Origin: DASZCR01 sp035942915
Lineage (GTDB): Bacteria; Acidobacteriota; Blastocatellia; Pyrinomonadales; Pyrinomonadaceae
Direction of reading: 5' to 3'
Length of the DNA stretch: 25,890 nt
Assembly: GCA_035942915.1 (NCBI GenBank)
Contig: DASZCR010000233.1
Coordinates: 1 to 25,890, forward strand
The notes under the pieces are model-generated. The model was not told where the DNA came from and searched no databases. It worked only from the letters and a program-made list of their open reading frames with translations. The position numbers and the translations under genes were made by a program. This document shows positions 1 through 7,445 of the stretch, in pieces (position 1 is the stretch's first letter; each line of letters opens with the position of its first letter).

Positions 1-2049
1 GTGCTCGGCAAGCAGGCCGCGCACGGTCGCACTTTCACCACTGAGGAAGAGCGCCCCGACGCGCAAGTGGTCGTCATCAGCGACGGTCTCTGGAAGCGAC
101 GCTTCGGCGGCGACCCGCACGTCGTCGGGCAGAGCGTGATGCTCGACGGCGAGTCCGTCACCATCATCGGCATCATGCCTGAAGGCTTCAGCTTTCCCAT
201 CGACCGCGAGCGCGTCGATTTCTGGTCGCCGATTGACCCGACGAGCGACCAGAACCGCGAGCGCGGTTCGAGCTACCTGAACGTCGTCGCGCGCCTGCGC
301 GACGGCGCGACGCTCGCACAGGCGCAGGCCGAAGCCGACGCCGTCGCCGCGCGTCTTTCGACGCAGTACGCAGACACCAATGCCGGACGCGGCTTCAGCC
401 TTATCCCCATGCACGAAGACCTCGTCGGCGACCTGCGTCCGGCCTTACTCGTGCTGCTCGGCGCGGTCGCCTTCGTGCTGCTGATTGCCTGCGCCAACGT
501 CGCCAACCTGATGCTGGCGCGCGCCTCCTCGCGGCACAAAGAGATTGCCATTCGGACGGCGATGGGCGCGAGCCGTTGGCGCATCGTCCGTCAACTCGTG
601 ACGGAGAGCCTGCTGTTGGCGCTGGCCGGCGGCGCGTTGGGCTTGCTCATCGCGCTCTGGGGCGTTGACCTGTTGGTCGCCTCCATCCCGGCCGACATCC
701 CGCGCGTGCAAGAGATAGGACTCGACCGCCGCGTCCTCGCATTCACAGCCCTCATCTCGATGTTGACGGGCTTCCTGTTCGGACTCGTCCCGGCGCTTCA
801 GGTCTCCAAGCCAGACCTCAACGAAGGACTCAAGGAGGGCGGTCGCGGCTCGACCGAGGGCGCGCGTCGCAACCGCGTGCGCTCCGCGCTCGTTGTCGTC
901 GAAGTGGCGCTCTCGCTCGTCCTGCTCATCGGCGCGGGACTGTTGATGCGCAGCTTCGCCGAACTGCGTGAAGTCAAAGCTGGCATCGACCCGTCGGGTG
1001 TACTGACGGCCAGCATCTCTCTGCCCGACGCGAAGTACAAGGACGAGGCGGCGCAGGCCGAGTTCTTCCGCCGCGTGCTGGAAAACGTCGCGGCGCGTCC
1101 CGGCGTGCGCGCGGCGAGCGCGGTGATGCCGCTGCCGCTCTCCGGCAGCGCGATGATGAACGGTCTCAACATCGAGGGACGGCCGCCGGCCGCGCCCGGC
1201 GAGCGTTTGACGACGCACACGCGCATCACCTCGCCCGACTACTTCCGCGCGATGAGCATCCCCGTCGTCAAGGGTCGCGTCTTCACTGACCGCGACGGCA
1301 GGGAAGCGCCGAAGGTGGTCGTCGTCAACGAGACTTTCGCGCGCAAGTATTTCCCCGGCGAAGAGGCCATCGGCAAGCGCGTCGAAATCACTGTCGCAGA
1401 GGACATGATAGGCGAGATTGTCGGCATCGTCGGCGATGTCAAGCACCGCAGCCTCGATGCGCCGCCCGACCCGGAGGCTTACGTCTCCTACCTGCAAGTG
1501 CCTTCCGGCTACATGCTCTTTGCGCTCAAGGGCGACGGGCAGAACGCGGCGGCGCTGACCTCGACGTTGCGCGAGGCCGTCCGTCAGGTCGATGCCGACC
1601 AGGCGCTCGCAGAGGTGCGGACGATGGAGCAACTCGTCTCGAACTCGGTCGCGCGTCGCCGCTTCAACATGCTGCTGCTCGGCGTCTTCGCCGGAGTCGC
1701 GCTGCTCTTGGCTGCCATCGGCATCTTCGGCGTGATGAACTACACCGTCACGCAGCGGACGCACGAACTCGGCATCCGCATCGCGCTCGGCGCGCAGACG
1801 AGAGACGTGCTCCGCCTCGTCGTCGGACAGGGCATGACGCTCATCGTCATCGGTGTCGCCGTCGGACTCGCGGCTTCGTTTGCGCTGACGCGGCTGATGC
1901 GCTCGCTGCTCTACGGCGTCAGCGCCACAGACCCGCTGACGTTCGTCGGCGTCGCGCTCGTGCTGGCCTCCATCGCCCTGCTGGCTTGCTACATCCCGGC
2001 GCGCCGCGCCACACGCGTCGACCCGATGATTGCTCTCAGGTACGAGTAA
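1..2049 (+). CDS. ADOP-type MacB/FtsX permease, 5' end cut by window edge
   Basis: This is an inner-membrane permease of the MacB/FtsX superfamily, ADOP type. The window opens inside the first periplasmic MacB-like domain: the first residues (LGKQAAHGRTF) align with an internal stretch of the downstream copies, so the GTG at position 1 is an internal valine and roughly 125 residues are missing. In the visible 682 residues the LWKRRFGG motif lies near 30-37. The first FtsX block (three membrane segments, about 148-270) carries the LLIACANVANLMLAR signature. A further membrane segment near 298-318 leads into the second periplasmic domain, and the last FtsX block ends in the family signature RRATRVDPMIALRYE. 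Transport substrate and ATPase partner are not visible. The last 45 bp plus the following 36 bp form an 81-bp stretch identical to the end of the sixth permease. Confidence 0.9.
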   Translation: MLGKQAAHGRTFTTEEERPDAQVVVISDGLWKRRFGGDPHVVGQSVMLDGESVTIIGIMPEGFSFPIDRERVDFWSPIDPTSDQNRERGSSYLNVVARLRDGATLAQAQAEADAVAARLSTQYADTNAGRGFSLIPMHEDLVGDLRPALLVLLGAVAFVLLIACANVANLMLARASSRHKEIAIRTAMGASRWRIVRQLVTESLLLALAGGALGLLIALWGVDLLVASIPADIPRVQEIGLDRRVLAFTALISMLTGFLFGLVPALQVSKPDLNEGLKEGGRGSTEGARRNRVRSALVVVEVALSLVLLIGAGLLMRSFAELREVKAGIDPSGVLTASISLPDAKYKDEAAQAEFFRRVLENVAARPGVRAASAVMPLPLSGSAMMNGLNIEGRPPAAPGERLTTHTRITSPDYFRAMSIPVVKGRVFTDRDGREAPKVVVVNETFARKYFPGEEAIGKRVEITVAEDMIGEIVGIVGDVKHRSLDAPPDPEAYVSYLQVPSGYMLFALKGDGQNAAALTSTLREAVRQVDADQALAEVRTMEQLVSNSVARRRFNMLLLGVFAGVALLLAAIGIFGVMNYTVTQRTHELGIRIALGAQTRDVLRLVVGQGMTLIVIGVAVGLAASFALTRLMRSLLYGVSATDPLTFVGVALVLASIALLACYIPARRATRVDPMIALRYE

Positions 2050-2052
2050 GAA

Positions 2053-2167
2053 GGTGATAAGTGATAGGTGATAGGTGATAGGAAAGAAGTGATAGGTGAT
2101 GGGTGATAGGTGATAGGAGAAATCCTGTCTTTGTCTTATCACCTATCACCCATCACCTATCACTTAT
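2053..2167. repeat. Heptamer inverted-repeat element 1
   Basis: This fills the gap between permeases 1 and 2. The left part is tandem GTGATAG heptamers with variants GTGATAA and GTGATGG; the right part is their reverse complement CTATCAC. Positions 2087-2115 and 2137-2165 are perfect reverse complements over 29 bp, leaving a 21-nt loop, so the transcript could form a very long hairpin. The core contains AGGAGAAATCCT, itself a 4-bp stem with a GAAA loop. There is no T-run after the stem, so it does not look like a standard intrinsic terminator. Confidence 0.9.
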
Positions 2168-2190
2168 CCACAGTTGAGTGAGGTGAAACG

Positions 2191-4626
2191 ATGTCTACCG
2201 TGTTGCAAGACGTGCGCTATGCGATGCGCATGTTTCTCAAGAGTCCCGGTTTCGCGCTCGTTGCGCTGGTGGCGCTGGCCTTAGGGATTGGTGCGAATAC
2301 GGCCATCTTCTCGGTCGTCAACGCCGTCATGTTGCGTGCGCTGCCCTACAGTGATGCCGACCGGCTCGTCGTCCTGTGGGAGCACAACCGTCAGGGCAAC
2401 AATCCGCACAACGTTCTTGCGCCCGCCAACTTCATGCAGTGGCGCGACGAGGCCAAGTCGTTCACCGAGATGGCCGCCTTCTACGACGCGCGCCTGAACC
2501 TGACGGGCGAGGGCGAGCCGGAGGAGATTCCGACGCAGGTGACGACGGCCAACCTCTTTCGCCTGCTCGGCAGAGAGGCCGCGATGGGGCGCACCTTCAT
2601 GGACGAAGACGCCGAAGCGGGCAAAAACAACGTGGTCATCATCAGTCATGGCCTCTGGCAGCGGCGCTTCGGCGGCACTAGCGACGTGGTCGGCAAGAAG
2701 TTGTCGCTCAACGGTCAGGTCGTCACCGTCCTCGGCGTGATGCCGGAAGACTTCCGCTGGTTCATCAAGGAGAATTCGCTCGTCGGCAAGCCCGCCGAAC
2801 TGTGGCTGCCGACGAAGTTCGACGAGAGCTACCGCAACGCGCGCGGACGCTTCATCTCGGCCGCAGCGCGCCTCAGAGACGGCGTCTCGGTCGAGCAGGC
2901 GCAGGCCGAGATGAGCGGCATCGCCGCGCGTCTCGAACGCGAGCAGCCGCAGTCCAACACGGGCTGGGGCGCGACGGTCGTGCCCGTCCGTGAACAGTTC
3001 GCGGGCGAGATTAAGACGGCGCTGCTGGTGCTGCTCGGCGCGGTCGCCTTCGTGCTGCTGATTGCCTGCGCCAACGTCGCCAACTTGATGCTGGCGCGAG
3101 CGACGGCGCGCCAGAAAGAGATTGCCATCCGCGCGGCGATGGGCGCGGGACGCTTGCGCGTGGCGCGGCAACTGCTGACGGAAAGCGTACTGCTCTCGCT
3201 CGCGGGAGGCGCACTGGGGCTGCTGCTCGCGTTGTGGGGCGTGGATGCTCTGGTCGCCTTGAGTCCGCCCAACCTGATTGGCAACGAGGGCGTCGGCATC
3301 AGTCTGCCGGTGCTCGGCTTCACCTTCGCCGTCTCGCTGCTGACGGGCGTCGTCTTCGGGCTTGCGCCCGCGCTCGAAGCATCGCGTTTCAACCTCAACG
3401 ACTCGCTCAAGGAATCGGGCAAGAGCAACGCGGGCAGTTCGCGCGGCCGCCGTGTGCGTAACGTCTTCGTCGTCGCGCAGGTGGCGCTCGCGCTCGTGCT
3501 CCTCGTCGGCGCGGGGCTGATGATTCGCAGCTTCTCGCGCCTCCAATCGGTTGACCCCGGCTTCGACCCGCAGGGTCTGCTGACGATGCGCGTTCAACTT
3601 CCCGGCGCGAAATACAAAGAGACTGCGCAACGCATTGCCTTCTATCGCGAGGCGGTTGAGCGGATGCGCGCACTGCCCGGCGTGCGCTCGGCCGGTGTGG
3701 TCAGCTACCTGCCTTTCGCCAGCCTCGGCGCGCGCACGGACTTCGCCGTCGAAGGCCGTCCGGCCGCCCTGCCGGGACAGGAGCCGGGAACGGACGTGCG
3801 CGTGACGGACGAGAACTACTTCGCGGCGATGAACATCCCCGTCCTGCGCGGGCGCGGCTTCACGACGCAGGAGGCGACCGAAGACCGCAAGGTCGTGATT
3901 ATCAACGAGGCGCTCGCGCGCAAGTATTTCCCGAACGAAGACCCGCTCGGCAAGCGGCTCATCATCCAGATGAAGAAAGACCCTGAGCCGACCGAGATTA
4001 TCGGCATCGTCCGAGACGCCAAGTACGACAAGCTCGAAGGCGAGACCTATCCGATGGTCTACTGGACGTACCCGCACCTGCCCTACACGACGATGACGCT
4101 CGTCATGCGCACCAACGGCGACCCGACCGCGCTCGCCGCCGCCGCGCAACGCGAGATACAGGCCATCGACAAAGACCAGCCCGTCGCCGACGTGCGGACG
4201 ATGGAGAGTTGGGTCGGCGAATCCATCTCGCGCGCACGCTTCGGGACGATGCTGCTCACGGTCTTCGCCGGAGTCGCACTCGTCCTCGCCGCCGTCGGCA
4301 TCTACGGCGTCATGAGCTATTCGGTCACGCAGCGGACGCACGAGATAGGCATTCGCATCGCGCTCGGCGCGCAGACGAGAGACGTGCTCCGCCTCGTCGT
4401 CGGACAGGGCATGTTGCTTATCATCATCGGCCTCGTCTTGGGGCTGGTCGCCGCCTACGCCTTAACGCGCGTGATGACAAGCATGCTCTACGGAGTGAGC
4501 GCCACAGACCCGCTGACCTTCGCCAGCATCTCCGTCCTGCTGGCCTCCATCGCCCTGCTGGCCTGCTACATCCCGGCGCGCCGCGCCACACGCGTCGACC
4601 CGATGATTGCTCTCAGGTACGAGTGA
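2191..4626 (+). CDS. ADOP-type MacB/FtsX permease, copy 2
   Basis: This is a full-length 811-residue ADOP permease. The start MSTVLQDVRYAMRM matches the common N-terminus of the family here, and GAGGTG lies 5 nt upstream. Membrane segments are predicted at about 20-42, 276-298, 332-352, 373-393 and 421-445, then three more at about 686-710, 740-760 and 776-798. Two large periplasmic MacB-like domains lie between segments 1 and 2 and between 5 and 6. LWQRRFGG lies in the first of these, and the C-terminus is RRATRVDPMIALRYE. MacB-like permeases normally use an ATPase to drive extracytoplasmic conformational change; none is encoded nearby, which is what 'orphan' means for this family. The last 156 bp differ from those of copy 4 at only five positions. 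Substrate unknown. Confidence 0.95.
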   Translation: MSTVLQDVRYAMRMFLKSPGFALVALVALALGIGANTAIFSVVNAVMLRALPYSDADRLVVLWEHNRQGNNPHNVLAPANFMQWRDEAKSFTEMAAFYDARLNLTGEGEPEEIPTQVTTANLFRLLGREAAMGRTFMDEDAEAGKNNVVIISHGLWQRRFGGTSDVVGKKLSLNGQVVTVLGVMPEDFRWFIKENSLVGKPAELWLPTKFDESYRNARGRFISAAARLRDGVSVEQAQAEMSGIAARLEREQPQSNTGWGATVVPVREQFAGEIKTALLVLLGAVAFVLLIACANVANLMLARATARQKEIAIRAAMGAGRLRVARQLLTESVLLSLAGGALGLLLALWGVDALVALSPPNLIGNEGVGISLPVLGFTFAVSLLTGVVFGLAPALEASRFNLNDSLKESGKSNAGSSRGRRVRNVFVVAQVALALVLLVGAGLMIRSFSRLQSVDPGFDPQGLLTMRVQLPGAKYKETAQRIAFYREAVERMRALPGVRSAGVVSYLPFASLGARTDFAVEGRPAALPGQEPGTDVRVTDENYFAAMNIPVLRGRGFTTQEATEDRKVVIINEALARKYFPNEDPLGKRLIIQMKKDPEPTEIIGIVRDAKYDKLEGETYPMVYWTYPHLPYTTMTLVMRTNGDPTALAAAAQREIQAIDKDQPVADVRTMESWVGESISRARFGTMLLTVFAGVALVLAAVGIYGVMSYSVTQRTHEIGIRIALGAQTRDVLRLVVGQGMLLIIIGLVLGLVAAYALTRVMTSMLYGVSATDPLTFASISVLLASIALLACYIPARRATRVDPMIALRYE

Positions 4627-4631
4627 GAGGG

Positions 4632-4803
4632 AGTGATAGGTGATAGGTGATAGGTGATAGGTGATAGGTGATGGGAAAGAAGTGATAGGTGATGAGTGAT
4701 GAGTTAGGTGATGAATGATGAGGGATGAGTGATAGGAGAAGACAGGATTTCTCCTATCACCTATCACCCATCACCTATCACTCTACTCCTATCACCTATC
4801 ACT
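4632..4803. repeat. Heptamer inverted-repeat element 2
   Basis: This occupies the gap between permeases 2 and 3. Left-arm heptamers are GTGATAG with GTGATGA and GTGATGG variants, and the right arm is CTATCAC and CCATCAC. The centre forms a perfect 12-bp stem, 4729-4740 with 4749-4760, around an 8-nt loop (GACAGGAT). Its core reads GACAGGATTTCTCC, the reverse complement of the core of element 1. Nearly the whole gap, including the Shine-Dalgarno region of the next gene (CGACTGAATGAGGTG), is almost identical to the gap after permease 4. Confidence 0.88.
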
Positions 4804-4823
4804 CGACTGAATGAGGTGAAATG

Positions 4824-7271
4824 ATGGGCACGCTACATGACATGCGTTACGCGTTGCGGATGATGGCGAAGAAGCCGAGTTTTACAGTGGTCGCCATCAT
4901 CGCTCTGGCTCTGGGCATCGGCGCGAATACGACCATCTTCAGTTTCATCAATGCGCTGCTGCTGCGTCCGCTCTCCGGCGTCGAAGACCCCTCGACGCTG
5001 GTCGCCGTCTATACGAGCGATTACAGCAGCGGCGTCTACGGCGCATCCTCTTATCCCGATTATCTGGACTTCCGAGACCAGACCGATGTCTTCAACGGAC
5101 TCGCCGCCTACGACGACGCCACGTCGAGCCTGACGATGGGCGACCTTGCGGAGCGCGTGCGCGGCCTGAACGTGACGCCGAACTACTTCTCCGTGCTCGG
5201 CGTCAAGCCTGCGCAGGGGCGGACGCTGGATGCGGCGGACGAGCGCACGGGCGCTGGCCTGCCCGTCATCGTCGTCAGCCACGAGTTCTGGCTCAGCCGT
5301 CTCGGCTCAGACCCCGGCGCAGTCGGCCGCACGCTGACGCTCGACGGGCGCGAGCACACGATTGTCGGCGTCGCGCCGGAAGACTTTAAGGGGACGCGTC
5401 TCGGCGGCGCGCGCGCCGCTTACTGGCGGCCGCTCGACATCACGCCGGGCAGCGGGCGCGAACGACGCGGCAATCGCGGACTCGACATCATCGGGCGTCT
5501 CAAACCGGGCGTCGATGCCGCGCAGGCGCAGGCGCAGGTCGCCTCCGTGATGGCGCGTCTGGCGCAAAGCTACCCGGAGTCGAACCTCGGCACGTTGGAG
5601 AGACCGAACGAGCCGCGCCCGGTCGTCGTCTCGCCGGAGACGCGCGTCGGCCCGCGACAACAGAAGGCCGTGCGCGCCGTCTCGGCGTTGCTGCTGGCGG
5701 TCGTCGTCCTCGTGCTTTTGATTGCGTGCGCCAATGTGGCGAACCTGCAACTGGCGCGTGCCTCGGCGCGACGGCGCGAGATTGCGATACGACTCGCACT
5801 GGGCGCGAGCCGTTGGCGTCTCGTGCGGCAACTGTTGACCGAGAGCCTCTGTCTCGCCGTCGCGGGCGGCGTGGCCGGTTTGATGATTGCTCTCTGGACG
5901 GCCGACATGCTGCCGTCATTCTTCCCTGCGGATGACGCCGTCGCGCTCGACTTCAGTCTCGACTGGCGCGTACTCGCCTTCACTCTGGCGCTCGCGCTCG
6001 TAAGCGGTCTGCTCTTCGGACTCGCGCCCGCCTTGCAGGCGACGCGCCCCGACCTCGTGCCCGCGCTCAAGGACGAAGCGGGCGCGCAGGGCGGCGTGCT
6101 GCGGCGTCTGAGTCTGAGGAACGTGCTCGTCATCGTGCAGGTGGCGCTCTCGCTCGTGCTGCTCATCGGCGCGGGGCTCTTCCTGCGCAGCCTGCGACAG
6201 ATGACGACGGCCGACCCCGGCTTCAATCCCGAAGGAGTCGTCGTCGCCCGTTTCGAATTGGACGACAAGACGGCGGCCGAGCGCGGTCAGGAACTTTACA
6301 AGCAGATGCGCGAGCGCGTGGCGGCTCTGCCGGGCATCCGCTCCGTCAGCATGACGCGCATCGTGCCGCTCACGGGCGGCGGTCAGCGCCGGAGCATCAT
6401 CATCGAGGGCTACGAGCCGCAACCGAACGAGGATACGGAACTCAACACCAACGTCGTCGCGTCCGGCTACTTCGCCACGATGCAGATTCCCTTCGTGCAG
6501 GGGCGCGACTTCAACGAGCGCGACACGAAGGGCAGCCCCGGCGTGGTCGTCGTCAACGACGAGTTCGCGCGTCGTTATCTGGCCGGACAAGACCCTGTCG
6601 GCAAACGCCTGCGAACGGACTCTGAAAGCCCCTGGCTGGAGATTGTCGGCGTCGTCAGAACGGGCAAGTACAGAAACCTGCGGGAAGCGCCGCTACCGTT
6701 CATCTACATCCCGCTCGGACAGGAGTTTCAGACCGGCATGGCGCTCGTCGCGCGCACGGACGGCGACCCGCAGGTGGCGCTCGCCGGTCTGCGCGCCGAA
6801 CTGCGCGCGATTGACAAACAGATACCGCTCTTCGGCGTCGGCACTCTGAGCGAGCAACTCGCTTCGTCGCTCACGACCGACCGGATGATAGCCGTCCTGC
6901 TGTCGGTCTTCGGCGGCGCGGCGATGCTGCTCGCGGCCGTCGGCCTCTACGGCGTGATGAGCTACGCGGTCGCGCAACGGACGCACGAGATAGGCGTCCG
7001 CATGGCTTTAGGCGCGCAGACGCGAGACATCCTGCGGCTCGTCGTCGGACAGGGCATGATGCTCGCGCTCATCGGCGTCGGATTGGGGCTGGTCGCCGCC
7101 TTTGGCCTGACGCGCCTGCTGTCGAGCCTGCTCTACGGCATCAGCGCGACCGACAGTGCGACCTTCGCCGCCATCTCTCTGCTGCTGGCGACGGTCGCGC
7201 TTCTGGCCTGCTACATCCCCGCGCGCCGCGCGGCCAAAGTAGACCCGATGACGGCTCTCAGATACGAATAA
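4824..7271 (+). CDS. ADOP-type MacB/FtsX permease, copy 3 (most divergent)
   Basis: This 815-residue permease has the same plan as its neighbours: an N-terminal membrane helix (about 20-42), a MacB-like periplasmic domain, an FtsX block with LLIACANVANLQLAR, a second periplasmic domain, and a final FtsX block ending RRAAKVDPMTALRYE. It is the outlier of the six. The usual LWxRRFGG is replaced by FWLSRLGSD, and the segment after TM1 is VEDPSTLVAVYTSDYSSG instead of the DPDRLVVxWE type. It may therefore face a different ligand (inference). There are two adjacent ATGs, 4821 and 4824. I chose 4824 because it lies 5 nt from GAGGTG, like the start of copy 2, and gives the standard M-x-T-L-x-D-x-RYA N-terminus. 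Its 3' end has also escaped the sequence homogenisation seen in copies 1, 2, 4 and 6. Confidence 0.93.
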   Translation: MGTLHDMRYALRMMAKKPSFTVVAIIALALGIGANTTIFSFINALLLRPLSGVEDPSTLVAVYTSDYSSGVYGASSYPDYLDFRDQTDVFNGLAAYDDATSSLTMGDLAERVRGLNVTPNYFSVLGVKPAQGRTLDAADERTGAGLPVIVVSHEFWLSRLGSDPGAVGRTLTLDGREHTIVGVAPEDFKGTRLGGARAAYWRPLDITPGSGRERRGNRGLDIIGRLKPGVDAAQAQAQVASVMARLAQSYPESNLGTLERPNEPRPVVVSPETRVGPRQQKAVRAVSALLLAVVVLVLLIACANVANLQLARASARRREIAIRLALGASRWRLVRQLLTESLCLAVAGGVAGLMIALWTADMLPSFFPADDAVALDFSLDWRVLAFTLALALVSGLLFGLAPALQATRPDLVPALKDEAGAQGGVLRRLSLRNVLVIVQVALSLVLLIGAGLFLRSLRQMTTADPGFNPEGVVVARFELDDKTAAERGQELYKQMRERVAALPGIRSVSMTRIVPLTGGGQRRSIIIEGYEPQPNEDTELNTNVVASGYFATMQIPFVQGRDFNERDTKGSPGVVVVNDEFARRYLAGQDPVGKRLRTDSESPWLEIVGVVRTGKYRNLREAPLPFIYIPLGQEFQTGMALVARTDGDPQVALAGLRAELRAIDKQIPLFGVGTLSEQLASSLTTDRMIAVLLSVFGGAAMLLAAVGLYGVMSYAVAQRTHEIGVRMALGAQTRDILRLVVGQGMMLALIGVGLGLVAAFGLTRLLSSLLYGISATDSATFAAISLLLATVALLACYIPARRAAKVDPMTALRYE

Positions 7272-7274
7272 GAA

Positions 7275-7427
7275 GGTGATAGGTGATGAGTGATGGGTGA
7301 TAGGACATAGGTGATGGGTGAGAGGTGATAAGAGAAGACAGGTTTCTTCTTATCACCCATCACCTATCACCTATCACTCCCTTCCTCTCACCTCTCACCT
7401 CTCACCCATCACTAAGCATTTATCACC
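7275..7427. repeat. Heptamer inverted-repeat element 3
   Basis: This lies between permeases 3 and 4. GTGATAG and GTGATGG units are on the left and CTATCAC and CCATCAC on the right. A 10-bp stem pairs 7324-7333 with 7348-7357, and the core GACAGGTTTCTTC has the same orientation as in elements 2 and 4. The right arm also contains three consecutive CCTCTCA heptamers (about 7384-7404), the complement of a GTGAGAG variant, so the period of seven is kept while the unit sequence drifts. Confidence 0.85.
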
Positions 7428-7445
7428 ATCTCTCGGAGGTTAATG

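Noticed and set aside
445..2142. Long leftward open frame (565 codons) opposite permease 1, and a similar 686-codon one at 2281-4341
   Set aside because: Both lie antisense to well-supported permeases. Their translations are rich in Arg, His, Asp and Glu with no domain, as expected for shadow frames in GC-rich genes. The start of the first is translated from the heptamer repeat.
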